DNA of 64,000 bases from Monocercomonoides exilis (lineage: Eukaryota; Preaxostyla; Oxymonadida; Polymastigidae): positions 1,072,501-1,136,500 of the forward strand of contig LSRY02000010.1 in NCBI GenBank assembly GCA_001643675.2. The letters run 5' to 3'. Positions 21,834-34,786 of the stretch are shown one piece after another. The notes below the pieces were generated by a model. The model searched no databases, was not told where the DNA came from, and saw only the letters and a list, made by a program, of their open reading frames with translations. Positions within the stretch are counted from its first letter, which is position 1, and every line of letters begins with the position of its first letter. The translations under genes and the position numbers were made by a program.

Positions 21834-22404
21834 TTAATTAATGTTTTTTCGAATTTTCGAATTTCATAAATTCATTCACCTATTTTTTATCATTTTATTC
21901 GATACAAGCGATCATTTTTGAAACCCTATTTTTTCTGATAAAACTTTCGGTTTAAATTTTTATTTTGAATGTTCATTAATGAACCCTGAAAAGTGATAGA
22001 TCCATTCAATGACGTCAAAGCTATTTTTTCAAGTCAAACTTTGGCGATTGAACTGATTTGTAATCATTTGAAAATTGATTGAAACTATTAAGCAAATGAC
22101 AATGAATTATCACAATAATGAACACCACGAAAAAAGTTATGCTCTCAAAAATAGTTACCCTTATTTTTGTTTTCAACTTTTTTAATAACTTCCGCACATC
22201 AAAAATGAATTAGAACATGATATCTATTTGTAATATTTCTTGAATTCTTATTTCATAAAAAAAATCGCCGTTCCCAAATGCAGCGTTATTGCCAAAAAGA
22301 AAATATTTCAAAAAAATTCAATTTGAAAGAATGATTTATGATTTATTCAATAAATAAATTAGACATGCTCAGCACGATATGCTATTTTTTCTTTCTATCT
22401 GTCA

Positions 22405-22405
<1 letters not shown>
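21834..22405. other. AT-rich intergenic stretch
   Basis: No gene, RNA or clear repeat could be supported before the A34 tract. Confidence 0.5.
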
Positions 22406-22442
<37 letters not shown>

Positions 22443-22506
22443 TCGACACAGATATTTTTTTTCGACCGACACGATTCATCAAAAATTTCTTTGTAGCAAA
22501 GGCCTA
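22406..22506 (-). mobile_element. Orphan hAT-type terminal region with A34 tract
   Basis: A34 at 22406-22439 is followed by 67 bp whose reverse complement starts TAGGCCTTTGCTACAA and contains GTCGGTCGAAAA and GTCGAG. It therefore matches the left end at 9973-10041, including the adjacent homopolymer. The flanking bases (AATGTACA at 22507) do not match the GTTTTTAA target duplication, so this is the end of another, partly lost, copy of the family. Confidence 0.75.
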
Positions 22507-22669
22507 AATGTACACATTCTTTTTATTGAATGTTTTTTTATCAATAAATTAAAAACTTGGGTCATGAAAAATTGTGTAATGGGTGGAAAAACAAATATTT
22601 GGTTATGTCAACTGTAGACGAAAACAATTTAAGTTTATCTTCCGATAATCTGTGGTTAAATAACTTTTG

Positions 22670-25600
22670 ATGTTATTAGCCACAATATATTTGTGTTGCT
22701 TTATTGTGAAATGCGAAGTTGGTTCATATCCGCTCAAAGAAAATTCATTTCATTCAACATTGAATGCACAAATTTCAAAACTTTCAAACTCAATATTACA
22801 AATAAATATTAAAAATGCTGAATTTTCTCCATATTTTTTTCATACGATTTTTGTATCTTGCAAACTAAGTTTGGAATTTGATTTTTTAATGTTGGAGAAA
22901 TTAATAATCATTATGTTATTGAAAGATATTTCATCATATGCAATTGTTGCTCCTTCTATACCAGAAAAAGAAATCCTTTTTCGAAAAGGGAAAGTCCAGA
23001 TCTTAACAGGTTTTTACAGATTAAACATATTTTTTTCTTTTACTGAGCATTTCAACCTTTAAACCAGAGTTCGACACATCTTTAAGTTCCCCCATGGACG
23101 TTGCAATTATACTACGCAGGCCTATTAAGAAGATGGAGAGCCTTTCTTTTGAAATACATTCCATAGAAAATACATTTGAAAGAAACAACTTTGAAATGGC
23201 ATGGACAACTTTTATCGTGTTTGTTTTTGTAATTTACATTTTTTTAAAACAGAAAATAGCAGTTATATTCGCGAACATTAAAAATGAAACTAAAGTTATT
23301 GAAACAATTCTTTGTTTGGAAGATACGAATGTATGTGAAGGCTTTCTTTGCTCAAGGATTTTATTGGCTTATGCCTTTATGTTTTTATTGAAAAAAAAAT
23401 ATTATAACTTTAGATTAATGAGATATCTACAGGAAGCTTTAAAGAGAATAAACAAGTTTATTTATTATCTGGAACAGTTCTGAAAAATCTTCAGTCTTCA
23501 CCAAAAATTGAAGAAGAAAACCACAAAGAAACTATGCTTTTGGAGCCCGTTGAAGGATGTCTCGTTGATATCTTTGTCAATTCGAGTTTCAAAGTTACAT
23601 GCGAAACAGATTCCACGGGACATTTCGCAGTGTGTATTGCTGGAGATAGCATTGAAAGCAAAGACTCAAACAAAGAAAGAAGAATCTTTTATGTTGCTTC
23701 AACGGAACAATTCAATGGTATGACACAGCAAGTACAGATTGAACAGGCAGTTGCACATTCAAATAAACACAAGAATATTGTTGAACAGCCTGCCGTTGTA
23801 CTATTGCTAAAAGAGTCACATACACCTTCAACTAAGTTGGATCCATCTTCAACAAACAACATTATTTCATCTGTTTCTGCAAATTCACAAGTGCAAAGCC
23901 TTCCTGTGATGATGCGCTCGCAGGCACCATCTGCTTCTTCCAACTTACCAGTGGGTCTTGCAGCTACGCAAGGCACAATTACTGGTGTTGTGTGTCTCGA
24001 CTGCAACGACAGCAATACCTGCGGTCCGTATCCACTGCATCCAGTTATCGATGCGCGTGTGTATCTGCGCATAGACGACCAGCCTGCAGTGCAGGTGGCA
24101 GGCACAGACGCCTACGGGCATTTCTCGTTCGACGTAGAGGCGCAGACCAGCGGAACAGTCGCAGTCGTGATCGATTGTGATTCACCAGAAGACGAGGATA
24201 CGTACCACACGAAGACGTTCACTATTTCAAACGTTCAGCCAGGACAGGTAATCAGCAGCGATCTTCCATTCGACTGTGAAGATAGGTGCAATGCGTTGCA
24301 GTGCGAAAGAAGGGCTGTTGTCGTAAAGCTCTGCTACACATGCGACAACATCACTTGCATTTCAGTAGACCCAGGCTCAGAGGAGCAAAGGCTGCTGTAC
24401 CGACGTCATGTCGCTCTGGTTCTCAAGTCGAGTGAAATCCCTCCTGACGGGCAGCCTGTGTATTTCACATACACAGACGAAAATGGGTCAGCTATTCTTT
24501 ACGATGTCTGCTATGACACATACACACTGATTGTAGATGGAGCTGGGATTGACCCGACGGTGGAGAGAGACATAGTCATCGATCAGAACACAGAGCAGCC
24601 AACCCGAGTGACGTATCTGCGCAGCGAGCTGTGCCAGTCCCAGGTCAGCGTGCATGTCTGCCTCGATTGCCAGCATCAAGGAGTTTGCAGCGACCAGCCT
24701 CTTCCGGAAACACATGTTGTAGTGCTTGACAGTTCGGGCGCAAATGTAGCAGAGGGTACAACGGAAGCCAATGGAGATGTATCATTCACATTAACTCCTC
24801 CGTTTAACGGATACGTGCAACTGCTTCCAAATTGCCAAGTTGACGATAGCTCGATGCTAATCCAGCCTTTGGAAATCACTGAAAGTAGCACGAACGTGAG
24901 AATCGATTTTCCTATCGTTTGCGAAGATCTATGCCAAAAGCCATGCGATGTAGGTGATATCCATGTTGTTGCCTGCATCACCTGTGATAACAGCAATTGT
25001 GCAAAGGTTGAACAGCAACCTGGAACATTTAGCGGGTTCACAGTTGTGGTCAGGCAGATCTTCAATCCAAGTGGAGGAGACCTGTTTGAGCAGACATTGC
25101 AACTTAGCGATGAAGGAGAAGCGTTCATCCCGCAAGTGTGTGTTGGAGAATACGAAGTGACGCTGTATGATCCATCTGGCTACTCTGCAGCATCAAACGT
25201 TATCAATCTGCAGCCTGGCGAGCTTGCGAGAGTCGAGCTTCTGTTTAATGATTTCTACCAATGCATGATCACCATCAATGGGCACGTTTGCTTGGACTGC
25301 GACAGAACTGGGACATGTTCTCAGGACTCTCCGCCTATTTCGGACGGCTATGCCGAGCTGAGAACGTTAGACGGCTTTGTCTATGGCAGAGTGCTTCTTG
25401 ATCCCAACGGCGACTTTCAGATAGCACACGAACCTTCGTCAGATCTGATGATAGATCTGACAGTCAACTGCCCAGAATATGCTGGTGGGCCAGAACAACA
25501 CCAAGTCTTTTATGATCCTAACCTCGCTCCAGGAAGTACGGTTTTCCATGACTTTGCGGTCTATTGCTACGACCGTTGCGAAGACCAGTGTTCTCCGGTC

Positions 25601-28600
25601 TTTGCGACAATCGTGCTGTGCTACAGCTGCTATGGCGGTCAATGCACAGAGTTTCCCGAAGGCTCTCAAGGGAGAGCCATGCTGGATTCGCGGATGATTC
25701 GTTTGGAGCCTGATCAATCTGAGCCGGGACCTGATGGAGGAGTGCACATTGCGTCAACAAATTCCGATGGGGTGGCTGCATTTGTTGATATATGCGCTCA
25801 AAGTTATATTCTCACAGTTGTTGGCGTTAATGAGCCAGATTTCGTCATGCCTGTTAGATTCACCCCAGAGGATCCAAACCCGACTGTAGAGGTCGTTCTT
25901 GAGAACCAAGAATTGTGCACATCTCATATTACTGGCGTGGTGTGCCTTGATTGCGAAGAAACAGGCACTTGCTCATCAGATTCACCAAAGTTTCTCGATG
26001 TTCCCATCAACATTTATGATGAAACTGGATCTCTAGTTGCTAGCGACAAAACTACCGAAGGCGGCTCTTTCGATCTTTCTGTTTTAATGCCGTTGAACGG
26101 ACGAATTGAAGTATCTGTTCCGTGCGAAAGTACGGCTGGAGGAGAAAACCCCCAAGTTTTCAACTATCTTTTGGAAGTCACTGAACCCAATCAAGATCAA
26201 TCTTTTGAATTCCCCGTTTTCTGTGTGGATGATTGCCCTCCTCCTCCTTGTCAGAGCGTCGACGTAGCTATCGTTCTGTGCTATTCCTGCACAGACGGAG
26301 AGTGCCAGCCTTTCTCAGCAGATTCACCAGCCCTGCTTGCACTCAGCAATCGGGATGTGGAGTTGATCAGCATTAATCCTGGGCCAGACGATCCGACAAT
26401 TTGGTTTGCGAGGACAGATAGCACAGGAACAGCACACTTTTATTCTATTTGCGAAGGCGACTTGACGATGATAGTCAGCGGCGTTGGCAGAGAAGAGGAT
26501 CACACGGAGGAAATTCACGTTCAGAGCGGGGAACAACCAGAATTTCTTGTTCTGTTGCGCTCTGATGAGTTCTGTGCAGCGACCATATCTGGAATTGTGT
26601 GCTTAGACTGTGAGCAGCAAGGCGCATGCACAGCAGCATCACCCAGACTCTCTGATGTGACTGTGACGTATTCGTCTGCTGGGCAGCAGCCTTTGGCAGT
26701 GATTACTGACTCAACAGGATATTACTCGATGACTGTGGAAGTTCCAGCAACTGGCACTCTGACTGCAGTTGTTGATTGTGCTGCCACAGAAGGCGGAGCA
26801 ACACCGCAGGTTTTAAGCCGAACCATTTCAATTGATCAACCAGCAACTGAATTGGAGATTAATTTCACTCCATATTGTGCAGAGGAATGCAGCGATCTTC
26901 CAGTTGAGAACTTCTCTGTTTCGTTCTGTTTGGATTGCGATGACAACGGTACGTGCGACGAAAATCAAATTGAAGGAGCCTTTGACAATATGAATGCTGT
27001 GCTGACAACTCCCTTGCCCAACGACGATCCGATGAAAACAGTTGCTTCAGCTCCAATTCGAGGATCGGCTGCTTCGTTTGTTGGAGTTCCAGCAGGTGTC
27101 TACTATTTGTTTATAGCGCCATTCCCCACAGCAGAAGATACAGGAATGAAGTTTGTGAAGGAAATAACTGTGAACGTTGGAAGCGAAGAAGAACCGGTGG
27201 AACTTCAGAATTTGCCTATCTTTAATCATGTTTTGTGCTTAACTAACCACGTTATCACTGGAACCGTGTGCTATGATTGCTTCCAGAATGGATCTTGCAC
27301 AGCTCCAGCTGAAGGAATGATAATAACAGCAACAAACGATGCAACAGGCGAAGTTGCACAAGCTGTTACAGACAGCAACGGAGTTTATTACATTTATCCA
27401 GCAACAAGCGGAGTTTTCAATGTGAGTGCAGATCTCAGCTTCTGCGAAAACGAAGTGAATGAATTGAGCAGAGATTATGTGAGAGGAACCTCGTCTGTCA
27501 ACGTCATAGTGAACCAGCAGTCGACAACTGGGCGCGAGCACATTGCTGATCTGATGCCTTTCTGCGAAGTGGAGTGTTATCGGCCAGTTTCTGGATGCGT
27601 CTTCTGCGATGTGCACCACAACGGTACTGACGAAATGTGCAACGGAGATGGATTTGAAGGCGTGGTTGTTGTGCTGCTTGACGAAAACAATGACGTGCTC
27701 GCAGAAACACTGACAGATGAGAACGGGCACTACACATTCATCGGGGTGCTTCCCGGGAGCTATACGGCAGTGGGCATAGATGTTCCAGCGTGCGGAGGGA
27801 ACAATGGAAGTGGAGATGGAAACCGGACAAATGTGACTGTTCCTTTTGATGTCTTTCCGGAAGATGAAGAGGCAATAGTTGATCTTCCAGTGAATGAAAC
27901 AGGCAACGGTGGATACATTGCAGGGAGAGTGTTATTAATGTGCCAATTTCATTCTTTGAATTCGACCGATCTGAACAATGTTCAACTGAATAACCTGAGC
28001 TGCAATTGTCAGTCAAGTTCATCTGATCCTTGGCCGATTCCTCCGTGTCCTCCTATTCGTCCGACGCCATGTCCGAAATGTCCTTGTTCAACTTTTCCTT
28101 CCTATTCATCTGATTGTAATGAAAACTCAGTGAATGACAATCCAGTTGATCTGGCCCTGCAAGAGTTCACAAGTGATTGGCTAAAGAAAAGACAACTTAA
28201 CGAAGCAAGCTACCTTAATAATGTGCAAAATGAAAAGAATTGGATAGATTCTCTTGTGCATCCACTGGGAAATAATCAACCTTCAATTCGTGCTTTGGAA
28301 GCTATGAATCAGCGAGTGATACCGAAAAGCAAAGCTCAGTCTGAACGTTATTTGCCTGAATCGCTTTCTATTCAGAATCCATTTGGATGTTTTGCTAGTC
28401 CAAGAGAATTTCGAGCATATACAAATTGCAATTGCACAGGAAACCTTTCAGTCGCAGCTGTTGTTAATGTTACATATCCAATTCCGTCTGGGAGCGCGAT
28501 ACTGACTGTCTCAGAGAATGGAACAGGTAAAGTTCCAAATGGAACGAACACAACAGAATTGGTGAGAGGGCAATTCATTTTTACTGAATTAAGAGCAGGC

Positions 28601-29308
28601 TCCGGTTATACTTTGAACATATCATTACCAGCTGGATCACAAGTTGACTTTGAACACTCGGTTATTCCTGATGCAATGCAGCCAGTTTATCAGTATCGTG
28701 TGGGTGATCAGCCGACATACGTATCTTTTGGTCCGATGACGCTCAGCGACGAGTCAGAAGAAGGCATCGATGGACTGGTGCTTGTTGTGATGAACGAAGA
28801 CTTGTGTGCTGATTTTGATGCTGATATTGTGATTAACAGATTGAGCGTGTTGGATGAGAATGTTTATGAATTGAATGACCCTTCATATAATTATCTTGTG
28901 GCAGATGATTCAAAAAGTGTGGAATCATCCTTTGAAGAAGCTAGCAACAATATAAAAGAGGTGAAAATCACAACAGTTGCAAAAAAGAAAGTGTTCAATG
29001 GCAATAAAGAAAGCAATGAACAAAATGGCTCGCAACAGCGCAAAAGCATATCAAAGCAGACTGAAGAGAAGAAATCAAATGAAGATGCGAAAAATAAAAT
29101 GATGCGAAAACCTCTGAAACAACAATCACAAACAAAATTGCCGCAAGTTTCGGAGACTGTTGTATCTAAGCCACCCAAGGAAAAGGACACAAAAATATCT
29201 CGTCTGAAAAGATTGAAGGAAGATTCACAAAAGCAAACAACGAAAGAAGTTGAAAATGCAAAAGAGGACTTACTTAAAAAGAAGAGCAAAATTCGAGTTA
29301 GAAATTAA
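22670..29308 (+). CDS. Secreted multi-repeat protein with Cys-rich CnaB/SdrD-B-like modules
   Basis: Three exons keep phase: 22670-23009, 23068-23330 and 23414-29308. The introns are 23010-23067 (GTTTTT to CCAG) and 23331-23413 (GTATGT to TTTAG), giving about 2165 residues. The start ATG at 22670 gives a signal-like MLLATIYLCCFIVKC. About twelve modules of roughly 110 residues begin near 23976, 24316, 24643, 24958, 25267, 25605, 25927, 26266, 26581, 26911, 27250 and 27592. Two types alternate: GVVCLDCxxxGTCS and VLCYSCxxxxC. Each has a Thr-D-x-G-x-Y/F-F strand pattern and ends near a Cys pair, as in Ig-like CnaB or SdrD-B folds. The last module contains GFEGVVVVLLDENNDV and TDENGHYTFIGVLPGSYTA. 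A Pro/Cys hinge, another beta domain and a Lys/Gln-rich tail follow. No C-terminal membrane anchor is visible. An adhesin or extracellular matrix role is inferred. The repeat region is clearly richer in GC than the flanks. Confidence 0.8.
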
Positions 29309-30245
29309 TATTTCAGATTTTAATTCGAATTATGGAAAAAGAAAGAAAGAAATTGATGAGATAAAAGCGTTTTTCTGAAGATTGAAAAAAAATTTATATC
29401 TGCAAGTGTTGCAAATTTCTTCACTTTTTGGATATAACTTAAAATACTTCGGAAATTTAATTTTCTTTTTTCTTTTTCTTTTTCTTTTTAAAACTTTATA
29501 ATCGCATGTGTTGAAAGAGGCGATTTTTTATTCTTTTGCATCAGTTGCCAAATAGAAATCGTTTCATAGCTATTTTTTGATTCCTTAATTTCAATGTGAC
29601 TAAAATTTCATAATATTTGTTGAAATTATTATTATTTTTTTTCATGTTTGATTTTTTAATTATTTTTTTCAGAATTATTTTTGTTGAACTATGCTCCTAA
29701 AAATTTGATATGTTTTCATAATACTTGCATGTAAATAGCGCTCGCAAATACATGCTTTAAATATATTTATTTTATCTGATGTTTTTAAGTTGTGCTGATA
29801 GGTTTTCTTAAATTTAAGTTTGCATAAATATTTTTCAATACAAATTTATAAATGTTATGTTATGTTTTCAACTAAGACTTTTTGTGTACGATCTTTCAAC
29901 CTCTTGATTCCTTTCTCAATCAAAAATGGTTGACAATTTAAAAGTTGTGCTTTTATTTTTATAATTAATTTAAAGCATTCAATGATTAATTATTCGTTCC
30001 ATCATGAAAAAGTTATTTTTACCTCAATATCAATTCATTTTTCTTTAACGAAAATAATTCAAGATTATCTTCTTGATTATTTTCCAATCACCGTAATATT
30101 GTACAAATTCATTAAACCTCAATAGCATCAACATTATTTCGCAGACGAAACCCAAGAGTTATTGCAATGAGTTCAGAAAACGTGAAGTGGAAGATTTGAG
30201 TTGGAAAGAAAAGCTATTTGACATTAAAAATTATTAAAAACAGAT
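29309..30245. other. AT-rich intergenic stretch
   Basis: This is the convergent 3' region between the repeat protein and the dynein light chain gene. Nothing else could be supported. Confidence 0.6.
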
Positions 30246-30766
30246 TCAAAGGAAATAAATGCAGAAAATAAGAGCCGAAGCAAATAGTTGATTTTTTTGA
30301 TATTTTGCGGAGACGCATATGTCGTATGTGGGATCCCAGAGGCACCGAGATGAAATACGAACACCTTGATCTTTTATCTCTCCTAATGTGACTTGACAAG
30401 CAAATTTATATCTGGTGTAATGCAATTCTACAATTAAAAGTCGTGTGAGCATAGTAATTAAAAGAAATCTTAAACAATAAATGGAAAATGCTAGCAAAGA
30501 AAAACCGCTTATTTGTGTTAAGATCTCTTGACTAATGTTCTTTGAAACTTTTGGAGCCATTGCTGCATCATATGTTGCATCTTTTAAAACACTTTCCAAA
30601 ACGTCTTCAGCGATTTTTTGAATTTTTTCAAAAGAAACTCTAAAAAATCTCATGATAATCTGAAACGTTGCATATTTGGATTTTAACTTTCACACTTCTC
30701 TTTTTTCAAAGGTCCAAGTTGATAAGTGTTTTCAACCAAAACTGTTCTGCCTTCCTCTTCCATCAT
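30246..30766 (-). CDS. Tctex-1 family dynein light chain (three exons)
   Basis: Exons on the minus strand are 30696-30766, 30506-30639 and 30246-30427, with introns bounded GTGTGA...TTTTAG (30640-30695) and GTTTTT...TTGTAG (30428-30505). All phases join, giving 128 residues, close to the usual Tctex-1 length of about 110-140. The N-terminus is MMEEEGRTVLVENTYQLGPL. The C-terminal half, RYKFACQVTLGEIKD then SSRCLWDPTYDICVSAKYQ, matches the Tctex-1 pattern of a YK-hydrophobic strand, a GxGx-type turn, SxxLWDxxxD and closing beta strands. Such light chains bind dynein intermediate chains in cytoplasmic or axonemal dynein, which fits a flagellate. Initiation could also be at the second Met. Confidence 0.85.
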
Positions 30767-31082
30767 TTTAAAAGATGAAATACAACTGATAGATCGTATT
30801 TACCCCAATTTTTATAGCTGGCAAAAAATGGTTCATTGCTGCAAAATGCAAAACATTATATGAATGTTGATGAAATGAGAAAAAGATGAAAATTGATCAA
30901 AAATTACACACTTCAAAATATTCAAAAACTTGATTTCTTATCAAGATGGATGATTGCTGCACTTTTGTCCAATGCTCCACTGAAAAAGTTTTATAAATTA
31001 TTATTCTTTTGAAAAGAAACTATTTAATTGTGTTTTATAATTTTGAATTTACCGATTTTTTATTTTGAAGAAAATAGGAAGA
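30767..31082. promoter_or_regulatory. Divergent intergenic region
   Basis: About 300 bp separates the divergently transcribed dynein light chain and the Ser-rich protein gene, so it probably holds both promoters. No specific element was recognised. A 5' exon of either gene here cannot be excluded. Confidence 0.4.
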
Positions 31083-33368
31083 ATGTCCAACCAAACCGAC
31101 GATAACGAAAATTCTATCAGTTTTTGCGATCGCACGTTAGGTTGTAAGAGTTTATCAAGATCGAAAACAACTTTTGGGAATTTCTTCAAATCAGAAACAG
31201 CTTCGTCAATACGCTTTCCCCTTAAACAAGTGCAGTCATTCAACGTGAATTTTAAATCCGATGAAAAAGAATTGGTGCTAAGGAGAGATTATTTTAATTC
31301 ACTTATATCTTATTATCTTTCGTCTGCACATCAAAACGATTCAATTTTTGAGGATAATGAATGCAATGCTTTTTTCTCAAAAAATAACAAAGGAGAAGAT
31401 GTTAAGGAAGTCGAAGAGCTCATGAATGAATATTCAAAAAAGCAATGCGCGAGATGCGAAAAAACTAATAAAAAAATATATTGTGAAGATCAGAAAAAAG
31501 ATGAAGAATTTTCACAAAATCGTTGTGAACGAGCAGAAATAGAAGGAAAGGAGAGCTGGTACGATGAAATTTGCAAGAATGATAATAAAGTTATCGAAGA
31601 TATAAGTCAAATTGAGATGATAAGCAAACTTGGAAGAGATTATTTTGAATGGAAAAAAGAAATGAAAGAAAGGCTGAAGAAGAAAGAAGACGATCGAGGA
31701 ACATTAAAACAAGACAGTTTTAGGAAGCAAACAATTTATGACAACAAGCAAATTTCGAACAGTTACATCAATGAGCATAAAACTTTTTACTCTTTATCTT
31801 TTCAGCCCAGAGATAAAAGTACATCTTTTTCATTCATGTCTTCATCAACCAATTCATCATCATCAACTTCCTCTTCTTCATCGTCTTCTTCTTTATCACC
31901 ACTTTCCATATTTCCTTCTCCTTCTCCTTCCTCAACAATTCTTCTTCTCAATGCTTCTCATGAACATAGAACTTCCTCGTCTCCAGTCTTGCAATCATCA
32001 TCCAATTTGCCTCAACACAATTTGTTTGAATCATCACTTGATCCTTCATATTCTCCAGTTGTAGAAACAACAACAGCAGAAAATCCCATTCAAGCCCGCC
32101 TCAAAGAATCCGAAAGTGTACCAGATGACTATGCATCGTCAGAGGAGCTGCTGGCACGGACGCTGGAGCGGTGGAGTGTGCTGCGGAAGAAGTTCCAGGG
32201 AGTGAGTGTGGATTGCGAGGTGACTGTGGATGGGAGAAGGGAGACGCTGGTGGAAGAGGTGGAAGAAAGAATGATGAGAAAGAGGTGGGCGCAGCAGGAT
32301 GTGGAAGTGAGGAGGAAAGGGGAGGAATGGGGTGCTTTGGGAAGGAGGGGAGAGAAGAAGAAGAAGAAGAAGAAGAAGAAAGGAGAGGAAGAGAAGGAGA
32401 AATACGAAGAATGTATGGAAAATGCAAAAGAAGGAAATTTTGAAGCACAAGAAGAAGAAGAAGAAGAAGACGATAACAGCACAGCAAATGTTGAATCATT
32501 TGCAGCTTTGAAAAGAAAAGAATGGAAGAAGCAGATTGCTGAAGCGAGGCTTTTTTTGAAGCGGTTTGGGGTGTGGGTGAGGAAAGAGATGTTTTCAGAC
32601 GAAGAAGAAGAAGAAATGTGGGACGCAGCTGAAGAAGCAGAGCAGAGAAGAGAGATGAAGAATGACAGGAAAGAGGGGCTGAGGGAGAACATTGGAAATA
32701 TGGATTCAGAGTCAATGAAGCAATTGTTGAAGGAGAATGAAGAGGAAGGCAGAAAGAGAGAGATAGAGAAAGCGGAAGATTTATCATCAATCGGTGAAGC
32801 TCAGTTGAATCAAAATATCAACTGCACATTTATTGGTTGTAACCAAGTTGACAAACAAGAAGACAAAACCAGCTTTCTTTTAACACAGACGACTCAGGAT
32901 TCATTTGAATCTCCATTAATTTTGAGTGATCCTTCATTTCCTTTGCCAGAAGCATCATGTGAACAAGATGGCAGAAAGGCTGCTTTGAGGCATTCAGAAG
33001 TGAATCTTCTGTCTCATTTGCTTTTGTCGTTTTCTGAAGCACCGTCACCTTTTGAGACATATTCTGTTGTTTTTCAAAATTATTCTTCTCTTTCGTTATC
33101 TTCTTCAAATTCTTCAAATTCTTCTTCATATTCTTCTTCAAATTCTTCTTCTTCAACTTCATATTCTTTTTCTTCTCCACATTCTTCAGATTTCATATCT
33201 TCTTCTCGTTTATTTCCTTCAAGCCAACAAATTACCTCAAAACAAGAGAGATTAGCAAGTGACTTCAAACAAACAGATCAAAATCTTCTTTCATTTGCTC
33301 CATGTTCTGATGGAAATGATGATGAATTCGAATGTTTTTTCCCTTTCAATGCTGAAAGATTTCCAATG

Positions 33369-33399
<31 letters not shown>

Positions 33400-33998
33400 C
33401 AAAAGATTCATCATTTATTTCTTTTTCTTCCTCTTCTTCTTCTTCTTCTTCCATTCCTCCATTGAATTCCTCACAAACCCACAATTTTGAGCTTCCGATG
33501 TGGGTTCAAGTGAAACGGAGATACAGTTTCCATCCAATGGTGACTGATCTTTCAACACAATCTCCGCTTTATTCAATTCTTCTGCTGAAATTGACGTCTT
33601 CATCGACATCGGGCAAAGCTTATCTGATTAATTCTGGCTGTTGTGGTTATGATACTGGTTCTGATTCATTTTCAATATCATCTTCGAATTCTACTTTTAA
33701 TTCCTCTTCTTCTCATTTGTTATTATCATCAGTACCTTATTTATCATATTCATCTCAGTTAAAATCTTTAATAACAGATGATTGTTTAGCATCTTCTTCT
33801 TCTTCCTCTTCTTCTTCCTCTTCCTCTTCTTCCTCTTCTTTTCGTGCTTTGTCTCTCATCCACCATCAGAACCAGCGCCATCAGCAGCAGAAGAGGAGGT
33901 TTTGCAAAGTGAGCAGGCAAATCTGGTTTGAGCGCCAGTTTCGACAGACAAGCTGGTACTCGAAATACCCCTGGGTATTTGACAGGCCTGTCTGCTGA
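31083..33998 (+). CDS. Ser-rich, highly charged protein of unknown function
   Basis: The open frame runs to 33998. The ATG at 31083 (MSNQTDDNENSIS) is preferred over the in-frame start at 31065, which is preceded by intron-like sequence. The protein has acidic and Lys-rich helical stretches, long Ser runs (about residues 265-300, 690-720, 770-800 and near the end) and a Lys/Glu block. A block at about 32143-32330 (LLARTLERWSVLRKKF, then VTVDGRRETLVEEVEER and RKRWAQQDV) resembles the partial gene at the window end, so the two are paralogues. There is no signal peptide, membrane segment or recognised domain. After the last Ser run the frame becomes basic and unnatural. A different frame from about 33916 to 34058 reads NTPGYLTGLSAERLIGEKSL and ends EEFAEML, so the true C-terminus is probably there, reached by an intron or after a frame error in the TTC repeat. 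Confidence 0.7.
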
Positions 33999-34058
33999 AA
34001 GACTCATTGGAGAGAAGAGTTTATTAGATGATGTTGAGGAATTTGCTGAAATGTTATA

Positions 34059-34786
34059 GTACTTTATGATAGTTAGGTTTTTTTGTAAAAAAGAAAATTT
34101 AGTCATTAATAATTGTTATGTTTTAGTTTGTGAAAACCTTATTTTCTTCTTTTTCATCTTTATTATTATTATTATTATTATTATGGAATCACTCTGCTTT
34201 TGTGATGCATTATGTGCTGTGTTTGAATTTACAAAATTAAAATTTGAGAAACTTTACTTAACTTGAATATTATAGACTTTAACATTACTTGAAATTTTAG
34301 ATGACGTATAGGTTTTTTAATTTTGTATGAGTGCAGACACAGTAAAAAATGCCTGAGTTTTTTTAAGTTTTGATTTTTTTGTGAAGAGGAAAAAAAATGT
34401 CAAATACCCATTACTTTTATTTTATCAAGAATATTGCACAAAATAAACATTTTGTCTTTTAAGGATTTCGAATATATTAATAAATACTTTTTGTTTGTTA
34501 GAACTTCAAATTATTAAAGAAGGGCATAGATAAGTTATTTATTGTAAATTTCTTAATCAGCACTGACGGCAAAATAATTATTCTGTTCATAAAAAATTTG
34601 CACAAACGTAAATAACAGAATTATGAATAATGGAATCACGCTATTTCAAATCTTTTTTCCCGAATCACGTTACCTCCAAATAAGTGAAAAAAACGCAAAA
34701 AATTGAAATTTGACACTTTCAGAAAACGCTAATGGGACAATAAATTTTTGAAGTCAAAAACATAAAAGCAAATATTATAGATACAG
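34059..34786. other. AT-rich intergenic stretch
   Basis: This lies between the Ser-rich protein and the protease gene. No gene or repeat could be supported apart from a short (ATT)n tract at 34162-34183. Confidence 0.55.

Noticed and set aside
9973-22506. A single 12.5-kb element using the homopolymer-bearing ends
   Set aside because: The ends match well, but the flanks lack a common 8-bp duplication, whereas 9973/19628 have a perfect one.
22667-23062. Stand-alone 131-codon gene at the start of the repeat-protein locus
   Set aside because: Its 3' part is intron sequence; joining at GT-AG borders in phase connects it to the large repeat protein.
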